53,079 bases of DNA, from NCBI RefSeq assembly GCF_003473295.1, contig NZ_QRMP01000028.1, forward strand, positions 386-53,464. Direction: 5' to 3'. This document shows, in pieces, positions 15,640-24,481 of the stretch. The translations under genes and the position numbers were made by a program. This DNA is from Parabacteroides sp. AM08-6 (lineage in GTDB: Bacteria; Bacteroidota; Bacteroidia; Bacteroidales; Tannerellaceae). Under the pieces are notes generated by a model, which was given only the letters and a program-made list of their open reading frames with translations, ran no database searches and had not been told where the DNA came from. How positions within the stretch are numbered: the stretch's first letter is position 1; every line of letters begins with the position of its first letter.

Positions 15640-18042
15640 ATGAGACAATTTATCTTATTCCTCTTCCTTTTGCTTCCTTTTTGTATATACTCACAAGTGA
15701 ATGAAACGTTTGATGGACCGGAAATCGATTCGGACTGGATTGGTAAAGATCGCGATAAATTCGTGGTGAATACCGACGGACGTTTACAATTGAATATACA
15801 ACCAACCGCTTCCGGTTCTGCTTCTATCGGAAGGAATATCGAATATGCGGCCGACATGCAATGGGAGTTTGATGTATTGATGAATAATGTACCGAGTGAA
15901 AAGAATCGTTTGTATGCCTATTTATATATAGAACCGGAGAACTTTTTCTATGTCTGTATCGGCTTTGACGGGGATAAAAAACTGGGTTTATGTAGGAAAG
16001 GCGGACAGGATATGTTTAAACGGAATATGAATAATTATAAAAAAGGCTCTTGGGTGCATATCAAAGTAACACTGGAAGAAAATAAGTATTGGACTTTATA
16101 TAGTCGCCAACATGCGGATACTTATTATGTGAAGGAAGGAGTTTGTACTTATCCGGTTAATTCTGTGCCAAAAGGACAGTTTAGTTTTAAATTTCTTTAT
16201 ACTGAAACACGTAGCCGGTTATTCAGTATTGACAACGTGCGGATACAGCATGAAATAACGCCGACCGATACGATTCCTCCTGTCGAACCGGAAATACCGG
16301 CCCCTTCTCCGGCTGATTTGCCTGAATTGGAAGACATACAGGTATTGACCGCCTCTTCCCTCCAATTTGTTTTTACGGAAGCAGTCCGGATAGAGCATGC
16401 AGTCTTTTCGATTTCCGGAATAGGTAATGCGCTCCGGGCTACCTATGCCGATGAGTCGAAAGCCGTTATCAATACGCTTTTCCCGGACGAGCTTCAACCG
16501 GACGAAGTGTATACCGTCTCTTATGAAGGGGTGACGGATGTTTCGGGAAACAATCTTTCTGCCTATTCGGAGAAATGGTCGACAGCAACCGGAAATGAAG
16601 AGGATGAAAAGGGAGATGAGGATAATGAGAATGATGATGAAAATGATACGGAAGCCATACCTTCCAAAGCCGTTTTAATCAACGAAGTCATGGCTGATCC
16701 GAAAGGATTAGCCGAAAAGGGAAATTTGCCGGAAACAGAATATGTGGAAGTATATAATACGTTGAATCAAGAAGTTTCCCTTTCTGGTTGGCAATTTGTC
16801 TATCAAGGTCAGAAACCGAAAACAATCGGAAATATACAGCTCCCGTCCGGTGGTTACGCTGTGCTTTACCGTGCCAGTCGGGATATTAAAGTTGATGCAG
16901 GAGGATTAGCCATTCCATTGGAAAGTTTTCCGGCCTCTCTTGCCAATGCAGGAAAGATGCTGCAATTACTGGATGCAAAAGGGAATGTGGTGGATGAAGT
17001 AACTTATGAAAAAGCCACTCCGGGCAAGTCTTGGGAACGTGCTGCCAAAGGATGGATACTTTCAACAGATCCGCGCGGAGGTACACCCGGTTCGAAAAAC
17101 AGTTCGTCGGAAGAGGAAAATCCCGGAAAACCGGATAAACCTGAAATTCCGGATACCCCTGACGAACCCGACACTCCTGAAATTCCGGATGAACCGGACT
17201 TTTCGGAAATATTTGTTGTCGAACCCGGTGAAATTGTATTTAATGAATTACTCCCCGAACCCTATTCCGGTGGTTCCGAATATATGGAATTGTATAACCG
17301 TTCGGGACGAACTTTGTCGTTAGCCGGCTTGTCTGTCGCGGTTCGTAAAACAGATGGTTCGCTCAGTACCCGATACCCTTTGTCTGCTGTTCATGAAAAG
17401 ATGGAACCGGATAGTTATGCGCTACTTACAAAAAGTAAGGAAGGCGTTTCCTCTTTTTATCTGCTTAAATCGCCGGATGTCGTTTACGAGCTTCCTAAAT
17501 TGCCGATACTGGCCAATACCTCTTCCTCTTTGGTTCTGTTTCGTACGAAAGATGAATGTGTAGTCGACGAAGTTTCTTATTCTTCTAAATGGCATGCCTC
17601 TTCCATAAAAGATAGGAAAGGGGTGGCTTTGGAGCGTATTCATCCGGATATGGAAACTCAAAATCCGGCAAATTGGACCTCGGCCACCGAAACGGCCGGT
17701 TATGGGACACCCGGCTACAGGAATTCGCAATACGGCATATCCAATCCGGAAGATGCAACCGGAATAGATGCACCGGCCTGGATTGAAGAAGGTCGTTATT
17801 ACATTCTTTCCTATCTGCTTGATACCCCGGGCTATTATTGCCGGGCTTTTGTGTATGATATTTCCGGCAGACGTGTTGCCGAAATCGCGAATCATGCGTT
17901 GTTGGGTACTTCCGGGCAGTTGACGTGGGATGGAACAGCCTCCGGCCATCACCTGAAAGCTGGTGCTTATATCTTTTACGCGGAGCTTTATCACCCGGCC
18001 GGAAATATGAAGAAATATAAAAAGACATTTTTAGTTTATTGA
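15640..18042 (+). CDS. exported lamin-tail-domain surface protein with T9SS-like C-terminal domain
   Basis: An 800-residue protein. A signal peptide (1-19) leads into a jelly-roll-like domain (about 20-205; NETFDGPEIDSDW), then an Ig-like SbsA-type domain (about 225-320) and an acidic linker. Two lamin-tail domains follow (about 345-455, VLINEVMADPKG; and 530-650, IVFNELLPEPYSGGSEYMEL), separated by a Pro-Asp-Glu-rich linker. The last 85 residues (FVYDISGRRVAE, LKAGAYIFYAEL) have the shape of a type IX secretion sorting domain. It is probably surface-exposed; lamin-tail domains often accompany nucleases or adhesins, but no catalytic domain is evident. The first in-frame ATG with a signal peptide is at 15640. 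Confidence 0.85.
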   Translation: MRQFILFLFLLLPFCIYSQVNETFDGPEIDSDWIGKDRDKFVVNTDGRLQLNIQPTASGSASIGRNIEYAADMQWEFDVLMNNVPSEKNRLYAYLYIEPENFFYVCIGFDGDKKLGLCRKGGQDMFKRNMNNYKKGSWVHIKVTLEENKYWTLYSRQHADTYYVKEGVCTYPVNSVPKGQFSFKFLYTETRSRLFSIDNVRIQHEITPTDTIPPVEPEIPAPSPADLPELEDIQVLTASSLQFVFTEAVRIEHAVFSISGIGNALRATYADESKAVINTLFPDELQPDEVYTVSYEGVTDVSGNNLSAYSEKWSTATGNEEDEKGDEDNENDDENDTEAIPSKAVLINEVMADPKGLAEKGNLPETEYVEVYNTLNQEVSLSGWQFVYQGQKPKTIGNIQLPSGGYAVLYRASRDIKVDAGGLAIPLESFPASLANAGKMLQLLDAKGNVVDEVTYEKATPGKSWERAAKGWILSTDPRGGTPGSKNSSSEEENPGKPDKPEIPDTPDEPDTPEIPDEPDFSEIFVVEPGEIVFNELLPEPYSGGSEYMELYNRSGRTLSLAGLSVAVRKTDGSLSTRYPLSAVHEKMEPDSYALLTKSKEGVSSFYLLKSPDVVYELPKLPILANTSSSLVLFRTKDECVVDEVSYSSKWHASSIKDRKGVALERIHPDMETQNPANWTSATETAGYGTPGYRNSQYGISNPEDATGIDAPAWIEEGRYYILSYLLDTPGYYCRAFVYDISGRRVAEIANHALLGTSGQLTWDGTASGHHLKAGAYIFYAELYHPAGNMKKYKKTFLVY

Positions 18043-18082
18043 AATACTGTTCTATTTTAAGCTTTTACATGTAAACTTTGAT

Positions 18083-18090
18083 TAATTTTG
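18083..18090 (+). promoter_or_regulatory. -7 box of the YitT-family gene
   Basis: TAATTTTG, perfect, 23 bp before the ATG at 18114; the -33 element is not clear. Confidence 0.5.
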
Positions 18091-18113
18091 CAGCCGCATA
18101 AAACTAAAATAGA

Positions 18114-19016
18114 ATGAAATCTACATTGTCAATTACGTCTAACCAGATGATGTTCAGGGAAATGAGAGACTATCTGATGATTGCTCTCGGTATGATTCTC
18201 TATGGCATCGGATGGACTGTGTTCCTGTTGCCGAACGATATTACTACCGGTGGCGTTCCGGGTATTGCCTCTATCGTTTATTTTGCAACCGGATTGCCGG
18301 TTCAGTATGTTTATTTTGCGGTAAACGCCTTTTTGTTGATGCTCTCCTTGAAGATACTGGGTTGGAAGTTTAGTGTGAAGACTATTTATGCAGTGTTTGT
18401 ACTGACATTTTTCCTGTCGGTCATACAAAAGGTGACAGAGGGGTTGACTCTTTTGCAGGATCAACCTTTTATGGCCTGTGTGCTGGGAGCTTCTTTTTGC
18501 GGAAGTGGCATCGGCATTGCTTTTTCAGCGAACGGAAGTACGGGAGGTACGGATATAATTGCCGCGATTATCAATAAATATCGCGATATAACACTGGGAC
18601 GCGTGATTATGATTTGTGATATGATAATCATTACCTCCAGCTATTTCGTGTTGAAGGATTGGGAAAAGGTGGTATATGGTTTTGTTACCTTGTATGTAAG
18701 TAGTTTCGTTCTGGACCAGATTGTGAACAGTGCCCGTCAGTCCGTTCAGTTTTTCATTATCTCCAAGAAATACCAGGAAATAGGGAAAAGGATAAACGAC
18801 TTACACCGGGGCGTTACGGTAATCGATGCGACCGGCCTGTACACCGGACAAGAGCAGAAGATTATGTTTGTCCTGGCAAAGAAACGCCAATCCACCACAA
18901 TCTTCCGCATCATCAATGATATCGACCCGAATGCCTTTGTTTCCCAAAGCGCCGTTATCGGAGTTTATGGGGAAGGATTCGACCATTTCAAGGTAAAGAA
19001 AAAACTCACTAATTAG
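18114..19016 (+). CDS. YitT-family membrane protein (DUF161 + DUF2179)
   Basis: A 300-residue protein with five predicted membrane helices in the first 210 residues, including the family motif LPNDITTGGVPGIA and the repeat-like SANGSTGGTDIIA. A soluble DUF2179 domain of about 80 residues follows (GVTVIDATGLYTGQEQKIMF, then NDIDPNAFVSQSAVIGVYGEGF). The family is broadly conserved; transport is suspected but the substrate is not known. Its stop lies 8 bp inside the 3' end of the convergent GH16 gene, so the two coding regions overlap tail to tail. Confidence 0.9.
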   Translation: MKSTLSITSNQMMFREMRDYLMIALGMILYGIGWTVFLLPNDITTGGVPGIASIVYFATGLPVQYVYFAVNAFLLMLSLKILGWKFSVKTIYAVFVLTFFLSVIQKVTEGLTLLQDQPFMACVLGASFCGSGIGIAFSANGSTGGTDIIAAIINKYRDITLGRVIMICDMIIITSSYFVLKDWEKVVYGFVTLYVSSFVLDQIVNSARQSVQFFIISKKYQEIGKRINDLHRGVTVIDATGLYTGQEQKIMFVLAKKRQSTTIFRIINDIDPNAFVSQSAVIGVYGEGFDHFKVKKKLTN

Positions 19017-19821
19017 TTTTCTGGAAAACCCTTACATAATCTATCTTGTAGATAGCCGGGAGCGCCGTTTCGTCTATACCTTCGGCTCCTCCCCAGTTGC
19101 CGCCCCAAGCCAAGTTCAATTTGATATAGAAAGGAACATTGAACGGCCAGGTCCCTTTATCTCCTTGCCGGTCGTTCGTGAAAGTGAAATAACATTTTCC
19201 GTCGACATATCCTTTTATGAAATCTTCCGTCCATTCCACTGCGTAAACATGGAATTCGTCTTCGGCAGTATCGATGTATATCTCGTTATTTTTTTGCGTA
19301 CCGATAGCATGGTTATATTTTTGGCAATGGATGCTCGACACAATCCAGTTAGGTCGGTAGCCCACCTCTTCCATAATATCGATTTCCCCGTCCAGCGGCC
19401 ACTGTTTGAACTCTCTGGGAAGCATCCAGAATGCAGGCCAGGTTCCTTTCCCTTTCGGCAATTTCAGGCGTGCCTCGAAATAACCGTATTTCCAGCTTTC
19501 CGTACTGTTCATCCGGACGGAAAGGACCTCGTCTTTTACTTTTTTTGCTGTGATTTCCAATACTCCGTCAACAACCCGTGCACAAGTATCTTTCCCCCGT
19601 ACGCCTGGTATATAATTTTGTATTTCATTATTTCCCCAACCATGATTGCCGGTTTCATACTGCCACAACGAGTTATCCGGCAGGGTCGGTTTCCCGTTTG
19701 TTTGAGAAGTTTCAAATTCATCGTGCCATACCAGTTTATATCCCGGTGGTGTCGTGATGTCTTCTCCAGCCATAAGCCTAAGGGAAGAAGCTAATAATAA
19801 ACAGATTGTCAGGTGTTTCAT
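19009..19821 (-). CDS. exported GH16 endo-beta-glucanase (laminarinase-like)
   Basis: A 270-residue enzyme with a signal peptide (about 1-19). The GH16 catalytic strand is DGEIDIMEEVG: Glu146 is the nucleophile, Asp148 assists and Glu151 is the acid/base. Aromatic subsite residues are present (NHGWGNNEIQNY, WPAFWMLP, LAWGGNWGG). The fold should be a single beta-sandwich that cuts beta-1,3 or mixed beta-1,3/1,4-glucans. It ends after the catalytic domain with no binding module. The -7 box at 19943-19936 would leave a leader of about 110 nt. No transporter or binding protein of a glucan locus is next to it. Confidence 0.92.
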   Translation of the reverse strand: MKHLTICLLLASSLRLMAGEDITTPPGYKLVWHDEFETSQTNGKPTLPDNSLWQYETGNHGWGNNEIQNYIPGVRGKDTCARVVDGVLEITAKKVKDEVLSVRMNSTESWKYGYFEARLKLPKGKGTWPAFWMLPREFKQWPLDGEIDIMEEVGYRPNWIVSSIHCQKYNHAIGTQKNNEIYIDTAEDEFHVYAVEWTEDFIKGYVDGKCYFTFTNDRQGDKGTWPFNVPFYIKLNLAWGGNWGGAEGIDETALPAIYKIDYVRVFQKTN

Positions 19822-19935
19822 GATATATAAATGTTGTTTACAATTCCATAACAGTTTTTATCCGCTTCCCTGTTCCGTTCATCTCTTGACAAAGTCCCGA
19901 ATTTGAACAGGGGGAATAGCTTTTGCTAAGAAAGA

Positions 19936-19943
19936 CAAATATA
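19936..19943 (-). promoter_or_regulatory. -7 box of the GH16 gene
   Basis: TATATTTG on the minus strand, perfect, 115 bp before the ATG. No clear -33. Confidence 0.45.
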
Positions 19944-20087
19944 AGTAGTTTTTGTAAGAATAGGTAAACCGAAGAAATATTTTGAATGGAAATACAAAAG
20001 CTATCCGTCATATTTTTACTAATTGACAGGATGTTCTTCTTTTGAGTGTTTTGCTATCGGAATGATATCTTAAAAAGGGTTACATGT

Positions 20088-20131
20088 GCGGGTAATTTAT
20101 TTTACCCGCCATACTAATCCCATTTACCCGC
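20088..20131. promoter_or_regulatory. cluster of three TTACCCGC boxes
   Basis: GCGGGTAA at 20088-20095 is the inverse of TTACCCGC at 20102-20109, and a third copy in the direct orientation is at 20124-20131 (22 bp from the second). The first two form an inverted pair with a 6-bp gap. It looks like a regulator-binding cluster, 145 bp upstream of the GH16 -7 box and 390 bp upstream of the DUF2723 promoter. Confidence 0.4.
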
Positions 20132-20500
20132 TATAGTAGTGACATTTTGATAATCGGAGAAATTAACTGGTAAAACTTTTGTCTGGTTCTTACAATTATT
20201 TTTCAAGTATGAATTTAGTCCCGATTTTTCTCATCTTTAATGATGCTGGCACTTTTCAGATGAACGTGGATATTTAGAAAGCATTTTTTTATTATCGAAA
20301 TAAGTTAATATATCCAAATTCACAACCTTTATTTATTCAAGCTTCAAATCTCTGAAAAGCCTGATTTCATCCGGTGAAATCGGATGTGTCAGAGAACTGT
20401 CGGCGAATTGTCATTGAATTGTTGCTTTTTGTTCGTTTTTTGTCTGTTGCTTTTAATGTATTTCTAATTTTTCCCACACAATTTATGCGTTGTCAGGGCG

Positions 20501-20529
20501 TTGGTATTAAACGTAAATGCTTACCTTTG
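20501..20529 (+). promoter_or_regulatory. promoter of the DUF2723 operon
   Basis: TTG at 20501-20503, an 18-bp spacer and TACCTTTG at 20522-20529. It places the RNA start near 20535 and excludes the upstream in-frame start at 20501. Confidence 0.65.
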
Positions 20530-20584
20530 CGGCCGGTCGTCCGTGGAAGGAAGGCCATTGTTCAACAAATTTTTATACAAACGT

Positions 20585-23500
20585 ATGGGAAAGTATAAAC
20601 TAATCAACAACGTGTTAGGATGGATTGTATTCGCAATCGCATCTACCGTTTATTTGATGACAATCGAACCTACCGCCAGTTTTTGGGATTGCGGTGAGTT
20701 CATTTCTTCTGCTTACAAATTAGAAGTCGGGCATCCGCCCGGAGCACCTTTCTTTATGCTGACAGCTAACCTGTTTACACAATTGGCGTCGGATTCTGCT
20801 TCAGTAGCTAAAATGGTGAACAGTATGTCTGCCCTTTTCAGCGGGTTGACTATTTTGTTCCTGTTCTGGAGCATTACTCATCTGGCTCGTAAAATTATGG
20901 TGAATGATGGGGAAGAGGTTTCATTAGGCAAACTCATTACTATTATGGGTAGCGGCTTGGTGGGAGCACTGGCTTATACCTTTAGCGATACATTCTGGTT
21001 CAGTGCCGTGGAAGGAGAAGTATATGCCTATTCTTCTCTGTTTACAGCTGTGGTATTCTGGCTGATTTTGAAATGGGAAGAGGTGGCAGACAAACCTCAT
21101 GCCGACCGCTGGATTGTATTGATTGCTTACCTGATGGGATTGAGTATCGGTGTTCACTTGCTGAACTTGCTGTGTATTCCGGCTATCGTCTTGGTGTATT
21201 ATTATAAGAAATTCCCGAACCCGACCATGAAAGGGACGTTGGTCGCTTTGCTCGTTTCCTTTGCTATCGTTGCATTGATGATGTACGGCGTGGTACAAGG
21301 ATTGGTTGAGGTATGCGGATATTTCGAACTGCTCTTTGTCAATGTATTTGGAATGCCTTACAATTCAGGAGTATTTGCTTATGTGATTGTGATGGGGGGC
21401 GTGTTGGCTTGGTCCATTTGGGAAACAATGCGCGACGAAATACATCCGGTTCGTTTGAAAGTAGCTTTCATCTTATCGATTGTACTGATTGGTGTTCCGT
21501 TTATCGGTAGTGGTTATGTTTTGGCTGTTATACTGACGGGTGCGCTGACTGCTTATCTCTTTATGAGCAAGAAGTTGAATATCAAGATGCTGAATACGGT
21601 TCTTGTCTGTCTGATGGTGGTGGTGGTAGGCTACTCTTCGTATGCACTGACACTGATTCGTGCTACGGCCGACACTCCTATGAACCAGAATGCTCCGAGT
21701 GATATCTTTACTTTGCGTACTTATCTGGCTCGTGAACAATATGGTAAAACTCCGCTTCTTTATGGGCAGACTTATGTTTCCGAAGTAAAACGTGAAAATA
21801 AGGGAGGAGCTTGTGTCGCTGTAGTGAAAGAAGGCGAACCGACTTGGAGCCGTATCGTCAAGAAAGATAAGAATGAAAAAGACCGTTATTACGTGTCCCG
21901 TAGAGACCAGGAATACCAATATGTGGATGAGCTGAATATGCTGTTTCCCCGTATGTATAGTTCGGATTCGCACCATGTCGAGGCGTATAAAGAATGGGCT
22001 CAGATAAAAGGAGAACCTGTCAAGTTTGACCGTTGTGGCGAGACTGTTTCTGTGATGAAACCTACATTTGCGGAAAATCTTCGTTATTTCTTCTCTTATC
22101 AGTTGAACTTCATGTACTGGCGTTATTTCATGTGGAACTTCTCCGGTCGTCAGAATGATATTCAGGGGCATGGCGAGATAATGAACGGAAACTGGATAAC
22201 CGGTATTCCTTTTATCGATGAGGTATTGGTAGGCCCTCAGGAAGATATGCCGTTCGACATAGAGAACAATAAAGGACATAATGTTTACTATATGCTGCCG
22301 CTTCTGTTGGGTATTTTAGGTCTGTTGTATCAGGCGTATGCCGGACAGAAAGGTATTCAGAGTTTTTGGATTACATTCTTCCTGTTCTTTATGACCGGTC
22401 TGGCAATTGTACTTTATTTGAACCAGACTCCCTATCAGCCGCGTGAACGTGATTACGCGTATGCCGGTTCGTTCTATGCGTTCTGTATCTGGATAGGATT
22501 TGGAGTCGCGGCATTGGCGAAAGGATTGGAAAAATATGGAAAGATGAATCCGGTGATTGCCGGTTCCGTTGCAACGGTTCTCTGTCTGTTCGTGCCTATT
22601 CAGATGGGTGCTCAGAACTGGGATGACCATGATCGTTCGGGACGTTATGTTTGCCGTGATTTCGGAGCAAACTATCTGGAATCTTGTGAACCGAACGCTA
22701 TTATTTTCACCAATGGGGATAACGATACATTCCCCTTGTGGTATGCCCAGGAAGTGGAAGGTATCCGGACCGACGTGCGTGTATGTAATACCAGTTACCT
22801 GCAAACCGATTGGTATATCGACCAGATGAAGAAACAGGCCTACGAGTCTGCTCCACTGCCTATTACCTGGACACGCGACCAGTATATACAGGGTACACGT
22901 GATGCAGCTTATATCTTCCCGTTGACAAAGGAAGCGATTGACCTGAATACGGCATTGAACTTTGTCCGTAGCGATGATCCGAAATTCAAGAAGATACCGG
23001 GTATTAGCCAGGAACTGGATTATATCCCGTCCGAAACATTGATATACAAGGTCGACTCTATAGCCGGAGTCAAGGCACTGGATGGGGATACTACCGGTTT
23101 GCTGAAAGAAATGGTTATCGACCTGAAAGGTAAGAATGCTTTGGGAAAACAGGAATTGACTATTCTGGATATGTTGCAGACGAATAATTTCAATCGTCCG
23201 ATTTATTATGCTGTTACGGTTAATTCGGATCAGTTTGTAAAACTGGACAATTATTTTGAGCAGACAGGTTTGGCTTATGAAATCGTTCCGAAGAATGCAG
23301 GAAAGGCTGTCAACACTGAAAAGATGTATGACAATGTAATGAACAAATTCAAATGGGGCGGCGTTGACAAACCAGGCGTTTACCTCGACGAGAATGTAAT
23401 GCGCATGTGTAAGAGCTACCGTATGGTGTTGTTCAATAAGTTGGCTGAAGCTCTTATTAATGAGGGAAAAAGAGATAAGGCGCTGAATGTACTGGATAAA

Positions 23501-23824
23501 TGTATGCAGGTTCTGCCTCCCGAAAATGTTCCGTTGGACTATACAGCTCTTGCAACCGGTGAACTGTATTATACACTTGGCCAGAAAGAGAAGGCGGAGA
23601 GTATATTTACCGGTATTGCAGATGCTTCCATGCGTACTATCGACTGGTGCTTCCGTTTGAAACCTTCGCTTCTTGCACGAATGATGGGTGAATTGGAACA
23701 GAATCTGTATATAATGAGACAGGTACTGCTTGTGAATAAACAGTATAATCCTGAATTTAATAAGAAGTATCAAGAAGATTTCGATAATTATTGGATGAGC
23801 TTGAACTCGGTGCGTAAAGAATAG
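20585..23824 (+). CDS. DUF2723 (GT117/TMEM260-like) multi-pass membrane protein with TPR-like tail
   Basis: A 1079-residue protein. The first block TIEPTASFWDCGEFISSAYK and then LEVGHPPGAPFF is the DUF2723 signature. About a dozen membrane helices cover residues 10-350 and 570-700. The soluble C-terminal part (about 710-1079) includes a conserved stretch (CEPNAIIFTNGDNDTFPLWY) and ends in helical repeats. The family is related to TMEM260, a protein O-mannosyltransferase, and is classed as glycosyltransferase GT117, so a role in glycosylating exported proteins or surface polymers is likely. A CE4 deacetylase starts 2 bp after its stop, implying a coupled function. The start is the ATG at 20585. 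Confidence 0.88.
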   Translation: MGKYKLINNVLGWIVFAIASTVYLMTIEPTASFWDCGEFISSAYKLEVGHPPGAPFFMLTANLFTQLASDSASVAKMVNSMSALFSGLTILFLFWSITHLARKIMVNDGEEVSLGKLITIMGSGLVGALAYTFSDTFWFSAVEGEVYAYSSLFTAVVFWLILKWEEVADKPHADRWIVLIAYLMGLSIGVHLLNLLCIPAIVLVYYYKKFPNPTMKGTLVALLVSFAIVALMMYGVVQGLVEVCGYFELLFVNVFGMPYNSGVFAYVIVMGGVLAWSIWETMRDEIHPVRLKVAFILSIVLIGVPFIGSGYVLAVILTGALTAYLFMSKKLNIKMLNTVLVCLMVVVVGYSSYALTLIRATADTPMNQNAPSDIFTLRTYLAREQYGKTPLLYGQTYVSEVKRENKGGACVAVVKEGEPTWSRIVKKDKNEKDRYYVSRRDQEYQYVDELNMLFPRMYSSDSHHVEAYKEWAQIKGEPVKFDRCGETVSVMKPTFAENLRYFFSYQLNFMYWRYFMWNFSGRQNDIQGHGEIMNGNWITGIPFIDEVLVGPQEDMPFDIENNKGHNVYYMLPLLLGILGLLYQAYAGQKGIQSFWITFFLFFMTGLAIVLYLNQTPYQPRERDYAYAGSFYAFCIWIGFGVAALAKGLEKYGKMNPVIAGSVATVLCLFVPIQMGAQNWDDHDRSGRYVCRDFGANYLESCEPNAIIFTNGDNDTFPLWYAQEVEGIRTDVRVCNTSYLQTDWYIDQMKKQAYESAPLPITWTRDQYIQGTRDAAYIFPLTKEAIDLNTALNFVRSDDPKFKKIPGISQELDYIPSETLIYKVDSIAGVKALDGDTTGLLKEMVIDLKGKNALGKQELTILDMLQTNNFNRPIYYAVTVNSDQFVKLDNYFEQTGLAYEIVPKNAGKAVNTEKMYDNVMNKFKWGGVDKPGVYLDENVMRMCKSYRMVLFNKLAEALINEGKRDKALNVLDKCMQVLPPENVPLDYTALATGELYYTLGQKEKAESIFTGIADASMRTIDWCFRLKPSLLARMMGELEQNLYIMRQVLLVNKQYNPEFNKKYQEDFDNYWMSLNSVRKE

Positions 23825-23826
23825 AT

Positions 23827-24438
23827 ATGTTTATAGAACAACCACCCTGGTTTTACAGGGTCCTGTTTCCAGGGGTAATCTGGCGAATACCGGCCAAGAA
23901 GAAGTGTGTGTATCTCACCTTCGACGATGGTCCAATTCCCGAGATTACCCCTTGGGTATTGGATATATTGGATAAATACGGCGTGAAAGCGACCTTCTTT
24001 TGTGTAGGCGATAATGTCCGGAAACATCCTGATATTTATCAGATGGTTTTGGATAGGGGGCATCATGTCGGTAATCATACTTTCAATCATATCCAGGGAT
24101 TGCAATACTGGACGAAGAATTATCTGGCTAATGTGGAAAAAGCTGCCGGATATATCAAGAGTAATTTGTATCGTCCACCTCACGGGCATATGCGTTTTCC
24201 GCAGGTTGTCGCGCTTCGCCGGAAATACCGTATTATTATGTGGGATGTAGTGACGCGTGATTATAGTCCGCACATGACGCCGAACGGTGTATTTAATGTG
24301 GTGAAAAATTATACCCGGAACGGTTCGGTGATTGTTTTTCATGATTCTTTTAAGGCAGAACACAATATGCGTGAGGCAATGCCTCGTGCCATCGAGTGGC
24401 TGCTGGAACAAGGGTACGAATTTAAGCTGTTTGAATAG
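23827..24438 (+). CDS. polysaccharide deacetylase (CE4, NodB-like)
   Basis: A 203-residue metal-dependent deacetylase consisting of the NodB domain alone. Motif 1 is TFDDGP (catalytic Asp33, metal-binding Asp34). Motif 2 is HTFNH (His84 and His88). Motif 3 is RPPHGH and the C-terminal motif is VFHDS. No signal peptide is visible, so it may act in the cytoplasm or at the inner membrane on a lipid-linked sugar. It starts 2 bp after the DUF2723 gene and should be translated with it. Confidence 0.92.
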   Translation: MFIEQPPWFYRVLFPGVIWRIPAKKKCVYLTFDDGPIPEITPWVLDILDKYGVKATFFCVGDNVRKHPDIYQMVLDRGHHVGNHTFNHIQGLQYWTKNYLANVEKAAGYIKSNLYRPPHGHMRFPQVVALRRKYRIIMWDVVTRDYSPHMTPNGVFNVVKNYTRNGSVIVFHDSFKAEHNMREAMPRAIEWLLEQGYEFKLFE

Positions 24439-24481
24439 TGCCTTTTTCTCTTTGTTGGTTTGTATATTAATAAATTATAGC

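Larger units (their letters stand above)
19822..20584. other. 763-bp gene-free stretch between GH16 and DUF2723 genes
   Basis: AT-rich and without a convincing gene on either strand. It holds the GH16 promoter at its left end, three TTACCCGC boxes in the middle (20088-20131), and the DUF2723 promoter at its right end. The remainder shows nothing I can name. Confidence 0.6.

Noticed and set aside
20374..20598. A 74-codon frame overlapping the DUF2723 promoter
   Set aside because: It covers the -33/-7 promoter and the true start region, has no recognisable domain, and is more likely non-coding.
22316..23773. A 485-codon open frame on the strand opposite the DUF2723 gene
   Set aside because: It is entirely inside a well-supported gene, has a biased His/Ile/Gln-rich composition and no domain; a shadow of codon use.
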